DNA from: Sulfotelmatobacter sp963788225
GTDB taxonomy: Bacteria > Acidobacteriota > Terriglobia > Terriglobales > Acidobacteriaceae
DNA: 64,000 nucleotides
Direction: 5' to 3'
NCBI GenBank assembly: GCA_963788225.1
Contig: CAWBGI010000002.1
Location: 248,001 to 312,000, forward strand
Shown: piece after piece, positions 33,757 to 42,461 of the stretch
Position numbering within the stretch: position 1 is the stretch's first letter
How the letters are laid out: every line of letters starts with the position of its first letter
The notes under the pieces: model-generated
Databases searched by the model: none
Told to the model about the DNA's origin: nothing
The model's input: the letters and a program-made list of their open reading frames with translations, nothing else
Program-made: the position numbers and the translations under genes

Positions 33757-34123
33757 CGATAAAGTTTACCGTGACCGCGCGCTCTGTGATGCAAGCTCCC
33801 ACCCTTTCGCACAGTGCGCGAAAGGATCGGCCACCCGGGGGATCGGATTCCGTTGCGCTGGAGATCCCTCGCCCCGCTGGTGAAAGCGCGGGGCTTCGGG
33901 ATGACGCCCCGGTTACTCTTTGTCCCTGGCATTTTCCTGCGTGGTTAGATTTGGCGGGCAGCAGTGTCCGCCCCATACGATCCCCGCTAGTTTCCCGGCG
34001 TCGCCGATGGTACCGACAATTCCATAGGTCCCTTGGGCAGGCTCAGGGCAGGCTCTTCGGCCCGCAAAGGGCGCGGGCCTCAGGATGACAAGGGCTGTGG
34101 TAGTCCCCGCATTGCTTCTGACC
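33757..34123. other. intergenic region with dispersed repeat sequence
   Basis: No gene was found. The motif C(T/C)TC(G/A)GGATGAC occurs at the end of two GC-rich stretches (about 33875-33905 and 34060-34090). It matches the complement of the TCATCCCGA repeats at 24127-24165, so this is a dispersed repeat family. Confidence 0.5.
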
Positions 34124-35566
34124 CTAGTCTGTGTCTGGGGGTAGGGCGGGGGTTTTGTCGTTGATGAAGTAGTTGGCGTCTAGGGGGGCGGGGATGGTTT
34201 GGAAGACTCGGGGGACCTGGGTTAGGTTGAAGAATTTGCGGAGGTCGGTTTTGGCGCGGGCGTCGGCGAAATTTAGGGAGCCTTCGGCTATGTTGAAGTT
34301 GTGCTCGACGAAGCGGAGGATGGTGCCGAAGTCGAGGCGATTGTTGTTTATGAAGGCGGCCGGAGTGTAGGCGGAGACTACGATCAGGGGGACGCGGAAT
34401 CCGTACTGGTAGTCGCCTTGGGCTCCCGTTAGGAAGGTGGGGGAGACGTGATCGTACCAGCCTCCCCAGTCGTCCCAGGTGATGATTATGGCGGTGTTGT
34501 CCCAGTAGACTTCGTTGTCTTTGCACTTGGGGTTGTTGCCGATGGCGTTGACTATGGAGGCTACCCAGGAGGGGCCTCCGCCGGTGTTGCCGTTGGGGTG
34601 ATCGGAATTCTGGCCGGAGGGGATGACCCAGCTTACGCTGGGTAGATTGCAATTGGTGATGTCGGTTAACACCTGCGCCGGGGCGGTGTTCACGTTGTTG
34701 ACCCAGTCGGTGCCGGTGCAGACTCCGCCGGTCGGTTTGCTGGGGACGCAGATGTGGTTGATGGCGTTGGGAGCGGTCCAGATGGAGCCGGTGCCGGTGC
34801 CGGATGTGTAGTACTTCCAAGTGATTTTGTTGGTATCGAACAAGTCCGCCATAGTTTGGTGCTCGAAGCAGGGGTAGATTTGCTGGTCTTCATGGCCGCT
34901 GGAGTCGATCAATTCTACATATGTGGTCGCGATGGCTATGCAGCCGGCGACTGTGCCGGAGATGTCCGGATTTACATTTTCGGCGGCGAAGGTGCCGATG
35001 GCATCGTCGGCGGCGCTGGGGGCAGAGGTGCCTCCGAAGAGGAATTGGTGGGCGGGGAAGCTTGGTCCCTGATTGGTTTGGAACATGTAGTTGGCCCAGC
35101 CGTAGGAGGTGGCGAGGGTGAGGTAGGGGTTGAGGATGGAGGTGGAATTGTCTACGTAATGGTACGGGGGCTTGGATGGGCAGGAGCCGTAGCAGTAGTT
35201 GTTGGCGCCGCCATCCATTTTGCAGGTGCCGCTGGAGGTTTTGTCGCACATGTCGGTGAAGGCTGAGTGCGCATGGCTGGGATCGTAAGCATTGTCGAGC
35301 TGGACCGTGGTGGGCTGAGTGGTGCCCGTAGAGGAAGTCTTATCCAGCCAGTTGCTGGTTTGAATGTCGTACTGGGAGCCGGTTGGCTTGGTACTGCAGG
35401 AGGCGCTGGTGCCGAAGGGCGCGCTGCACAGGCCCTGGAAAAGATGATCGGGCGTGCGGTTTTCCTGAATGACGATGATTACGTGCTGGAAGCTGGAGAT
35501 CTGGGCATGGGCTAGCATGGCTCCAAAAAAAGTGAGCAGAAGTAGAACCTTGGCTGTCGGCTTCAT
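34124..35566 (-). CDS. secreted phosphoesterase family protein (phospholipase C / acid phosphatase type)
   Basis: About 480 residues with a clear signal peptide (residues 1-22, ending AHA). The phosphoesterase start is HVIIVIQENRTPDHLFQGLC. Later come SYGWANYMFQTNQGPSFPAH near 150-170 and a metal-site-like IIITWDDWGGWYDHVSP. ATG 35566 follows GCGGAG. The family cleaves phospholipids or phosphomonoesters outside the cell. The codon use gives many alternative open frames on the plus strand, which are shadows. Confidence 0.85.
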   Translation of the reverse strand: MKPTAKVLLLLTFFGAMLAHAQISSFQHVIIVIQENRTPDHLFQGLCSAPFGTSASCSTKPTGSQYDIQTSNWLDKTSSTGTTQPTTVQLDNAYDPSHAHSAFTDMCDKTSSGTCKMDGGANNYCYGSCPSKPPYHYVDNSTSILNPYLTLATSYGWANYMFQTNQGPSFPAHQFLFGGTSAPSAADDAIGTFAAENVNPDISGTVAGCIAIATTYVELIDSSGHEDQQIYPCFEHQTMADLFDTNKITWKYYTSGTGTGSIWTAPNAINHICVPSKPTGGVCTGTDWVNNVNTAPAQVLTDITNCNLPSVSWVIPSGQNSDHPNGNTGGGPSWVASIVNAIGNNPKCKDNEVYWDNTAIIITWDDWGGWYDHVSPTFLTGAQGDYQYGFRVPLIVVSAYTPAAFINNNRLDFGTILRFVEHNFNIAEGSLNFADARAKTDLRKFFNLTQVPRVFQTIPAPLDANYFINDKTPALPPDTD

Positions 35567-35971
35567 GCGTTTTTCTCCGCGGCCTTCATTGGTTGAAGTT
35601 TGTTGGTCGAGTATTGTTGGTCGAATGTCGATCCGTTGACCTTGATTTAGTCGACCATGGTGATTCGTTGGTTGTACGTTGCGAGCCGGACACAGAGAGC
35701 ACACGAGCGCCTTCCAGCTAGTTAGGGGAGGATGCCACACTGCAAACAACTGAAGTCTCTCGTATGGCGACAGGATTATAGCCCAGGAACGGCGGGCAGG
35801 GTCAAGACATTCGATAGGGACTAATTTCTCTTTTTCCGCATTATCTTTTGCTGTGAGTACCGGGTTTTCCTAAGTCCTGACCGACATCGAGGATCCAGTA
35901 GTTTCCGAGGCGCTTCGCCGACGGAATGCTACGATAAGGTTCGCCGCTCCGATTCGTCGTTTCCGAAAGTC
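35567..35971. other. intergenic region between phosphoesterase and aldo/keto reductase genes
   Basis: These 405 bases hold no recognisable gene. Short imperfect repeats of GTTGGTCGA (35598-35630) and nearby GTTGACC/GTCGACC variants are visible. Both divergent promoters must lie here but none is convincing. Confidence 0.5.
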
Positions 35972-36811
35972 ATGGACACCCCGCAGCAGCCTTCATCGCT
36001 TCCGAACTTTCTCTACGGCACCGCATGGAAAGAAGAGGGCACGGCAGCGCTCTTCGAACTAGCGCTGCGCGTGGGGTTTCGCGGGATCGATACGGCCAAC
36101 CAGCGGCGGCACTACTTTGAGGCTGGAGTGGGTGAGGGGTTGGCGGCCGCATACCGCGCGGGAGTGGTTACACGCGCGGATCTTTTTCTGCAGACGAAGT
36201 TTACTTACCGTCCTGGTCAGGATCATCGCCTGCCGTATGATCCCGTGGCCAGCCTTTCAGTGCAGGTTGCGCGATCGCTGGCTAGTTCGCTGGAACATCT
36301 GGGGACCGATCACGTCGACAGCTTGGTGCTGCACGGGCCGGCCTCCGGCTACGGCTGGACTGATGCGGACGCCGAAGTTTGGCAGGCGATGACGAAAGAG
36401 CGCGACGCCGGGCGCACGCGGTTGCTTGGCGTCAGTAATGTCTCGCTGCGGCATCTGGAGCAGATGGCGAACGTTCACTCGGAAGCCCCGGCGTTCGTGC
36501 AGAACCGCTGCTACGCACGCTTAGGCTGGGACCGCGAGGTGCGCCGGTTCTGCAGCGAGCGGGAGATCGTCTATCAGGGATTCTCGCTGCTCACCGCGAA
36601 CGTGGAGGTGCTGCGGAATCCTGTCGTAACTGGCCTCGCTACGCGGCTGGGCGCTACCGCGGCGCAGATTGTGTTTGCCTTCGCGAGCGCGGCTGGGATG
36701 TTGCCGCTCACTGGCACGTCGAACGCCGAGCACATGAAGCAGGATTTGGCCAGCCGATCGCTGGCGCTTTCGCCCGATGCGGTGCAGGCGATCGAGTCGC
36801 TCGCGGAGTGA
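35972..36811 (+). CDS. aldo/keto reductase
   Basis: The 279-residue protein has the AKR barrel with GIDTANQRRHYFEAGVG (Asp and Tyr), LFLQTKF (Lys) and DSLVLHGP (His), which supply the catalytic tetrad. RLLGVSNVS and the cofactor-side LPLTGTSNAEHM also fit. The region GIDTANQRRHYF differs from the usual DTAxxYGNE by spacing, so the Tyr assignment is tentative. It reduces carbonyls with NADPH; the substrate is unknown. A monocistronic gene. Confidence 0.85.
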   Translation: MDTPQQPSSLPNFLYGTAWKEEGTAALFELALRVGFRGIDTANQRRHYFEAGVGEGLAAAYRAGVVTRADLFLQTKFTYRPGQDHRLPYDPVASLSVQVARSLASSLEHLGTDHVDSLVLHGPASGYGWTDADAEVWQAMTKERDAGRTRLLGVSNVSLRHLEQMANVHSEAPAFVQNRCYARLGWDREVRRFCSEREIVYQGFSLLTANVEVLRNPVVTGLATRLGATAAQIVFAFASAAGMLPLTGTSNAEHMKQDLASRSLALSPDAVQAIESLAE

Positions 36812-36813
36812 GC

Positions 36814-37035
36814 CTAGAATCGCTTTCTCAAAAATTCAAAGAGGATATAACCGAAGAGGGCGGCGGCCGCGGCGATTTCAAAATTTGCCAGTGTAAGAAT
36901 ATCTCGGATTGCCCAAGCCAGCCCTCTTTTGGAGCCCATGCCTGAGCGCTCAAATTCTCCCATCAAGAGGTTGGAATAGAACAAGAAAATGATAAAAGCT
37001 ACCTCGATTACCGCCCTCCAGGCATTTTTGCTCAT
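36814..37035 (-). CDS. small two-TM membrane protein
   Basis: The 73-residue protein has hydrophobic helices at about 8-25 and 48-66, joined by a polar loop with GMGSKRGLAWA. It ends in FLRKRF. Convergent with the aldo/keto reductase gene, with a two-base gap. No family is recognised; orientation and composition support a real gene. Confidence 0.5.
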   Translation of the reverse strand: MSKNAWRAVIEVAFIIFLFYSNLLMGEFERSGMGSKRGLAWAIRDILTLANFEIAAAAALFGYILFEFLRKRF

Positions 37036-37095
37036 AAAAAAGTGAAGCGATGCTCAATATAGCAACATTAATCTGTTAAAGCAGCAACCAAGACT

Positions 37096-37200
37096 GCCTC
37101 GCTACGCTCGGCTGAACCCTTCGACTTCGCTCAGGGCAGGCTCACGAGGCGCCCGTTCCCACACGAGTTGGACAGCCGAGGCGGCTGTCTCCACATGAGC
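37096..37200. repeat. dispersed repeat copy (CTCGCTACGCTCGG type)
   Basis: Contains CCTCGCTACGCTCGG, GACAGCCGAGGCGGCTGTC and CACATGAGCG. It is similar to 61063-61113, which has CCTCGCTGCGCTCGG, GACAGCCGAGGG and CACACGAGCG. A member of a repeat family scattered in this genome. Confidence 0.5.
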
Positions 37201-37224
37201 GTCTTGGCTAGCTGAGACGCCACC

Positions 37225-37845
37225 CTATTTCGGGGTGTCGAGCAGCGATAGCGCTTGTTCTGTAGTGATGAATTTTGCCCCCAGAGCTTGCAGTTCAGCC
37301 ACGGTGCGTTCTCCATCCTCCGCCTTCAATGTTTCGATCGCGTCCTTGACCACCGAGACACGGCGGCCGCGTTCCAGCAATCCCTTAGCCGCTAAGCGAA
37401 CGCAGTATTCCGTCACCACGCCAAAGACTACGAACTCTGCATCTTTCCCCAATCGCTTGACTAGTTCGTCTGCGTGGCGGCTTTCGAAGATGTCGAGCGT
37501 TTGTTTCTCGAGATGAATCTGCTGGTATTGAGAAAGATCGCGCGGCAACGTTGCCGTGGGATCGTTCGGGACGGTGAAGACCTTCTCCGTCAGCGCTTCT
37601 GGAACATACGCGGAGCCTGGAGTGCCTTTGATGCAGTGCGGGGGAAAGATTTTGAACTCGGGATCGTCCTTCGCGTGGTAGTCACCATGCGAGACTAGGA
37701 AGACGCGGCCCTGGCGGGCTGCGTCGGTGAGCCTGCGAATGTTGGGGAGCAAGCGTTCGGCGCCGGGAACGTAGAGCTTGCCGCCGGGGAGCATGAAGTC
37801 CGCTTGCGTGTCTACTTCCCAGAAAACCAAATTGCTGGATGCCAT
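37225..37845 (-). CDS. cysteine hydrolase of the isochorismatase/nicotinamidase family
   Basis: The 206-residue protein has FWEVDTQADFM (catalytic Asp at about 12), EKQTLDIF (Lys near 113) and GVVTEYCVRLAAKGLL (Cys near 147), the full triad. SHGDYHAKDDPEFKIFPPHCIKGT contributes metal-site-like Asp and His residues, as in nicotinamidases. It probably hydrolyses an amide such as nicotinamide. It stands alone. Confidence 0.88.
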   Translation of the reverse strand: MASSNLVFWEVDTQADFMLPGGKLYVPGAERLLPNIRRLTDAARQGRVFLVSHGDYHAKDDPEFKIFPPHCIKGTPGSAYVPEALTEKVFTVPNDPTATLPRDLSQYQQIHLEKQTLDIFESRHADELVKRLGKDAEFVVFGVVTEYCVRLAAKGLLERGRRVSVVKDAIETLKAEDGERTVAELQALGAKFITTEQALSLLDTPK

Positions 37846-37889
37846 TGCTGTTCCGCCCTATGACCGATTTTGTGCGGCGCTCTCCTAAA

Positions 37890-37923
37890 TCTTTACCACA
37901 GAGGACACGGGGTTACACAGGGT
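37890..37923. repeat. dispersed repeat copy (CCACAGAGGACAC type)
   Basis: TTACCACAGAGGACAC then GGGGTTACACAGGG. An inverted copy is at 47222-47257 just before thiE. Probably a genome-wide repeat. Confidence 0.5.
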
Positions 37924-38092
37924 AGTGCGACAAGAATTGTACAAATTCATGACATGGCGGTGACAAACCTGGGTCTGGCTAATCCTAGCATTGGTCTGCG
38001 CAGCCGTCAGAGAAATTGCGGACCAACCTGCTTCAATCTTGGTTTGCGGACCCGCCCCTGCCTCTGATCTGCACCGAAAAGGAGATCTCTCT

Positions 38093-39124
38093 ATGCAGTG
38101 TCGCAGGATTGCTGTCGCCGCTTGCCTTGGCCTTGCGCTGATGTTTGTTTCCAGCTCAGCCGTGGCGCAATACACACTCACAAACCTGGTTTCGAATCAA
38201 GCGGGGGCCGCGAGACACCAGGACCCTCTGCTGGTAAATGCCTGGGGACTGGCGTACGGGCCGGGCGCGCCGTTCTGGATCGCCGATGAAGGTACGGGCT
38301 GGTCAACACTTTATAACGACAGTGGCGTCAACCAGGGATTGGAAGTCGTGATACCAACGTTCAGCGGTACTGGGACGGGCTCTCCCACGGGACTCGTCTA
38401 CAACTCATCGCAGCAATTCCAGGTGGAAGGCTGGGCATCGATCTTTTTGTTTTGCACGCTCGATGGAACCATCAGCGGATGGGCGCCGCAATCGAATCCT
38501 ACGCAGGCGATTGTGGCCGTGAACAACTGGAGTTCGGGCGCCATCTACACCGGCCTGGCGATTACCAACTATCCCAACGGTAGCAACTTTCTGTTTGCCG
38601 CAGACAACTGGAACAACAAGGTGGATGTATATGACGGCAACTTCAATCTGGTCACTTCGTTTACCGATACGTCGCTTCCCCCGGGCTTTGCGCCGTTTGG
38701 CATCCAGGACATCGACGGTCAGGTCTATGTAGCCTTTGCCAGCACATCCGGAGGAAAGGGCGGCTACATCGACATCTTCACAGAAGCGGGAGTGTTCGTG
38801 AAGCAATTGACGAGCAGCTCGAAGCTGAATCAGCCATGGGGATTCGCGGTTGCTCCCTACAACTTTGGGCGGCTGAGTAAGGCTCTGCTAGTCACGAATA
38901 ACCTCAACACGACCGGAGTCATCAACGGTTTTAACATCAACACGGGGAAATTTATCGCCACGCTATCGTACAGCGAGGGCAAGCCCGTCTACATCGATCA
39001 AATCTGGGGCATCGAGTTTGGCGGCGGATCGCAATATGACGGTGGGAAGAACGAACTCTTCTTTACCGCCGGCCCCAACAACAACACGAACGGAACGTTT
39101 GGAGTGATTCGAGTGGCTAAATAG
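38093..39124 (+). CDS. secreted TIGR03118-family protein
   Basis: The 343-residue protein has a signal peptide (residues 1-25, ending AVA). The TIGR03118 opening LVSNQAGAARHQDPLLVNAWG is followed by beta-propeller-like repeats with GxxF and NLF patterns. AAGPNNNTNG-like text near the end (FTAGPNNNTNGTFG) is typical. ATG 38093 has AAGGAG upstream. It is secreted; the function of the family is unknown. A terminator follows at 39179. Confidence 0.88.
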   Translation: MQCRRIAVAACLGLALMFVSSSAVAQYTLTNLVSNQAGAARHQDPLLVNAWGLAYGPGAPFWIADEGTGWSTLYNDSGVNQGLEVVIPTFSGTGTGSPTGLVYNSSQQFQVEGWASIFLFCTLDGTISGWAPQSNPTQAIVAVNNWSSGAIYTGLAITNYPNGSNFLFAADNWNNKVDVYDGNFNLVTSFTDTSLPPGFAPFGIQDIDGQVYVAFASTSGGKGGYIDIFTEAGVFVKQLTSSSKLNQPWGFAVAPYNFGRLSKALLVTNNLNTTGVINGFNINTGKFIATLSYSEGKPVYIDQIWGIEFGGGSQYDGGKNELFFTAGPNNNTNGTFGVIRVAK

Positions 39125-39136
39125 CCGGATGGCGTG

Positions 39137-39176
39137 AGGTCGATTCAGTCAGGTCGATTCAGTCAGATCGTTTCAG
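39137..39176 (+). repeat. 14-bp tandem repeat, 2.9 copies
   Basis: AGGTCGATTCAGTC occurs twice in exact tandem, and then a third partial unit AGATCGTTTCAG. It lies between the stop of the TIGR03118 gene and its terminator. Confidence 0.8.
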
Positions 39177-39178
39177 CG

Positions 39179-39204
39179 AAGGCCGTCTGCGAGGGCGGCC
39201 TTTT
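39179..39204 (+). terminator. intrinsic terminator after the TIGR03118 gene
   Basis: AAGGCCGTC, a short loop, then GGGCGGCC followed by TTTT. Confidence 0.7.
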
Positions 39205-39250
39205 GCCTTTGTGGAGAGGCTGCGGGGGCGCTGACGGGTTTGCCTGGTTT

Positions 39251-39661
39251 TTAGCTGATTATCGTGGCTGAGGAGGGCGCCTGCTCCTGAATAAACGACA
39301 GCAGACTCGTCTGCAAAGCACTCTTGCTCTCCTCCGGCAGATCAACGAAGCGAAAGGGCTGCAGCCAGCCTTGGGTCGCCCACATGGGAAACATAATCTC
39401 GGCCTTTTCGCGGATGGTAGTGTTGCCGAGATGGAAGATCAGCTCGACTTTGAGTTTTTCGTCGAGCGGTTTTTCCACGTGCATGAGGCCGCCGGTAGTG
39501 GAAAGCTGATGCAGTTTGCCCCGCACCTCGCGCCGGTTGGGCAGCCGCATGAGAGTCAGGACAGATCCGCGGAACTTGACGCGAAAGGGACGCACTTCTT
39601 TCTGGGGAGTGTTCACGGCCGAAGTTGGAGCAGGGGCGACAGATTCTGGCGTCTGCGACAT
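39251..39661 (-). CDS. PilZ-domain protein
   Basis: The 136-residue protein has a beta-rich PilZ-like domain at about 22-110, with VRPFRVKFRG and a QLSTTGGLMHV strand-turn-strand. The second c-di-GMP motif (D/NxSxxG) is present only as QLSTTG, so binding may be weak. The N-terminal 20 residues are a flexible Pro/Ala stretch. It is one of three PilZ-like genes in the window. Confidence 0.7.
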   Translation of the reverse strand: MSQTPESVAPAPTSAVNTPQKEVRPFRVKFRGSVLTLMRLPNRREVRGKLHQLSTTGGLMHVEKPLDEKLKVELIFHLGNTTIREKAEIMFPMWATQGWLQPFRFVDLPEESKSALQTSLLSFIQEQAPSSATIIS

Positions 39662-39720
39662 CGTACGTAAAGTATGGAGCCTCGCGGCTGTCGAGACGAG
39701 GTTACGAAAGAACGAGAAGC

Positions 39721-39810
39721 AGTGGCTAGTGGCCAGTGGTCAGTGTGATTCGCCTGGCTTTCAGGGGTCGGTTTGGTTTACTGACACCTGACCCCTGGCC
39801 ACTGGCCACT
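39721..39810. repeat. inverted repeat, AGTGG/CCACT family
   Basis: 39721-39743 (AGTGGCTAGTGGCC and on to CAG) and 39788-39810 (CTGACCCCTGGCC and on to CCACT) are inverted copies with about 20 of 23 matches and a 44-base spacer. The same family is inserted in thiE at 47501-47531. The right arm supplies the stop codon region of the next gene. Confidence 0.6.
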
Positions 39811-40258
39811 ATTTTCTGCCGGGATGAGCCTCGCCGTTGCCGGAGAACAAGTTGTAGGGCCAGGCATTCTTGCCCTTGCTTGGGCCCGTGTTGCCTGTGG
39901 AGTCAGGGCTAGCAGCGGGGGCGCAATTCCAATCCTGCGGCGGATCGGTGATCCCCCACACGTTTCCGTGGTTGTAGAGTGCCACTCCGATAAGAAAGTA
40001 TTTCCCGTCATTGCCCAACGGCAGGCAGGTTGCCACGCGGGCGGAGGCGCTTCCGCCGCCCGGGAGATCGTTCAGCAGCACGGGAGTTTCGAGGGGCAAC
40101 GCCTGCGACGCCCTGAATCCGCAGCCCTGGGGGCTAACCACCAAAGCCACACACTGCGCAGAGAAAGGATGCATGCGGTCGAGACTGGTGACGGTCAGGG
40201 GTATCTCTACGCGCAATCGCGTGCTGCGCCTCGCCGCTCTGGGTGTGAGGATTTCCAT
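39809..40258 (-). CDS. PilZ-like protein
   Basis: About 149 residues from ATG 40258; a TTG at 40282 would add eight. It begins RRSTRLRVEIPLTVTSL, the PilZ RxxxR-like start, followed by a beta domain to about 105 (CGFRASQALPLETPVLL). The last 45 residues are Pro/Asn/Gly-rich and flexible. The stop codon lies at the border of the AGTGG repeat, so the present C-terminus may have been set by that insertion. Likely a c-di-GMP receptor or structural relative. Confidence 0.65.
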   Translation of the reverse strand: MEILTPRAARRSTRLRVEIPLTVTSLDRMHPFSAQCVALVVSPQGCGFRASQALPLETPVLLNDLPGGGSASARVATCLPLGNDGKYFLIGVALYNHGNVWGITDPPQDWNCAPAASPDSTGNTGPSKGKNAWPYNLFSGNGEAHPGRK

Positions 40259-40425
40259 CTCTGTTGATTGCTTCGTCGGCAACGCCCTGACTATGTAGTT
40301 TTACAGAAATGAGAGAGAAAATGAGGATGACGGAAGTAACCTTCGCCTGAGCTGGAACCACGGTGGATTGCAGGTTTCCCGGTCGCCTCGAACGCTGTCT
40401 TCCCCCGTCAGTCTGCCCTGTTAAG

Positions 40426-41655
40426 ATGGCTCGGCATCAAACCATCAGTGAAGCCATATCAGTGAACTCAGGACCCGCAACATCTGTGGACCGATCAATA
40501 TCAACTGCTCCAGGTGCGCCCGAATGGGACCTTGTGCTGGCGGCAAGCTGCACTAATGCGCGGGAGAGCGATTTCGACCGGATCCGGGAGTTGATCGAGA
40601 AAGCGGTCGATTGGGAGGCTGTGCTTCGGCTCGCCGATCATCACGGCACAACGGCGCTGCTTTATCGAAAGCTCTCACGCGTAGACGACTTTGTGCCTGC
40701 GACCGCGCTCGCGGCCCTCCGGCAGAGTTACGAAACGAACGTCCACAAGTCACTTTTTCTGGCGCGCGAGCTGATTCGCATTCTGGATTGCCTCGATGCG
40801 ATCGGGATCGAAGCGATCCCATACAAGGGCCTCGTGATGTCGGAGATGTACTACGGCGACATGGCGCTGCGCCGATCCGGCGACATGGATTTGTTTGTCC
40901 GCGGACGCGACGTGGGGCGCATCAAGAACGCCGTTCGCGATTTGGGATACACGTTGCGCATGCCCATTCCTGAAGAGGCCGAAAAGGATTACATCGCTTC
41001 GGGATACGAATGCACATTTGACAGCCCCGCGGGAAAGAATTTGCTGGAGTTGCAGTGGGCGCTGCAGCCGCGCTTCTACGCGGTCGATTTCGACATGGAT
41101 GGACTATTCGAGCGGGCGGTCAATGCAGCGGTCTCGGGCCGCCGCGTGAAAACGCCTTCCCCCGAAGATCTGCTGCTGGTGCTCTCCGTGCATGCCGCGA
41201 AACACGTCTGGGGCCGGCTGATCTGGCTTTGCGACATTGCACAGATTCTCAAGCTGGGGAACTTGAATTGGGAGTGGGTGCAGGCTCGCGCCCGGGAACT
41301 GGGCATCGAACGCATTCTGCACGTCACGTTGCTGTTGGCGAACCGGCTTCTGGCCGCGGAGATTCCGGCAGCGATCGGAACAGAAATTCTTGAGGACCGC
41401 TCTGCGCAAGCTTTCGCCAACGAGATCGCCGGGAACGTTGCGCGGGGAGTTTCTTACGAAGAACAACAGGTATCGTATTTCCGCCTGATGATACAGCTTC
41501 GCGAGCGCAGAGCGGATCGCTTGCGTTTTCTCACGCGGCTGACGTTCACACCCGGCCCGGGCGAGTGGGAAGCGATTCGCCTGCCCAGACCGTTGTTCCC
41601 CCTCTACCGCCTGGTGCGTCTGGCGCGGCTTGCATCCAGATTCGCGCGTGGATAA
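40426..41655 (+). CDS. nucleotidyltransferase-family protein (PF14907 type)
   Basis: About 409 residues. The recognisable core is IEAIPYKGLVMSEMYYGDMALRRSGDMDLFV near 130-160 (shown in pieces: YKGLVMSEMYYG, RRSGDMDLFV). It has the D-x-D of the family and a following Arg/Lys strand. The C-terminal half is helical with conserved HAAKHVWGRLIWLCDI. Members are uncharacterised nucleotidyltransferases often near exopolysaccharide or secretion genes. Function unknown. The ATG start is chosen; upstream sequence is poor. Confidence 0.75.
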   Translation: MARHQTISEAISVNSGPATSVDRSISTAPGAPEWDLVLAASCTNARESDFDRIRELIEKAVDWEAVLRLADHHGTTALLYRKLSRVDDFVPATALAALRQSYETNVHKSLFLARELIRILDCLDAIGIEAIPYKGLVMSEMYYGDMALRRSGDMDLFVRGRDVGRIKNAVRDLGYTLRMPIPEEAEKDYIASGYECTFDSPAGKNLLELQWALQPRFYAVDFDMDGLFERAVNAAVSGRRVKTPSPEDLLLVLSVHAAKHVWGRLIWLCDIAQILKLGNLNWEWVQARARELGIERILHVTLLLANRLLAAEIPAAIGTEILEDRSAQAFANEIAGNVARGVSYEEQQVSYFRLMIQLRERRADRLRFLTRLTFTPGPGEWEAIRLPRPLFPLYRLVRLARLASRFARG

Positions 41656-41742
41656 CCTGGTGCCTCAGGGGCTGAAGCCAGCGATGCTTTTGGGTCGCCT
41701 TGCGGCGCGGCTGAAGCCGTGCCCTGATACTTACCACAGATT

Positions 41743-42099
41743 TTAGCCGCGGTCGCGCGGGGGATTTACCAGCCACTTCAACACCATGTTCACCAGGCTG
41801 AGCACAATCGCGCCGATGAATGCCGCGGTGAAGGTGCGTACCCGAAAACCCGGCGCGAGCAGCGCCGACGCGAGTTCGAGCATCAGTGCATTGATCACGA
41901 ACCAGAAGAGTCCCAGCGTGAGCAGAGTCAGTGGGAAGGTGATGATCTTCAGCAACGCTCCAAGGGTCGCGTTGATCAGGCCAATCACGAGGGCGGCAAT
42001 TAGAGCCGCCATGGGGCCGCTGACCGAGATGCCCGGCACTATCCGGGACACAATCCACACGGCCAATGCACTTAGAACCCAGTTTATGAGCAGTCGCAT
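41743..42099 (-). CDS. phage holin family 4 membrane protein
   Basis: The 118-residue protein has four hydrophobic helices over 4-110 with VLSALAVWIVSRIVPGISVSG, TFPLTLLTLGLFWFVINALML and VLSLVNMVLKWLVNP. This is the Phage_holin_4_2 pattern common in bacterial chromosomes; a true phage holin role is unlikely. It stands alone, with a dispersed CCTCAGGGGCTGAAGCC repeat just downstream (41663-41679, inverted copy at 48029-48046). Confidence 0.88.
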   Translation of the reverse strand: MRLLINWVLSALAVWIVSRIVPGISVSGPMAALIAALVIGLINATLGALLKIITFPLTLLTLGLFWFVINALMLELASALLAPGFRVRTFTAAFIGAIVLSLVNMVLKWLVNPPRDRG

Positions 42100-42461
42100 C
42101 TTTTCGCTCCTTTGTGTCAGTCAAATGGAGGACGCAACGTAGTCTGCCTACGAACTATATCAATAAGCCATGGGATCAGTCCTCGGGCCGCGATCAGGAA
42201 GACATGATCAAGCCCAAGTTCTGGTTCCGGATCTGGTTCTCGTGGTAACTCGTTCGTACACTCCCTTTTGGTAACCCTTGGTAACCATGCACTTCGCGCT
42301 TCCAGCCGTACAATTGCCCTAGTCCGACCGGCCACCTCCGTAACAGGAGTTTGGCCAAGTGGCTCTCTGCCGGGTAACACGTCCCCGGGGGAGTTTCTCG
42401 GTTTTAGAAGGCTCTCGGTTAGAGTCTGTTGGTTTAGACCAGGTCTGGAGTTCGTACTCTT
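42100..42461. other. intergenic region before the TPR gene
   Basis: 362 bases with no recognisable gene on either strand. The open frames here are antisense or read-through shadows. GGTAACCCTTGGTAACC near 42270 is a short direct repeat. Confidence 0.5.

Noticed and set aside
34080..35266. Plus- and minus-strand frames rich in Gly/Val or Arg/Pro across the phosphoesterase gene
   Set aside because: Shadows of the real gene; their composition is repetitive and unlike proteins.
41743..42099. Prophage holin as evidence of a prophage
   Set aside because: Family 4 holin-like membrane proteins are common in non-phage chromosomes, and no other phage gene lies near it.
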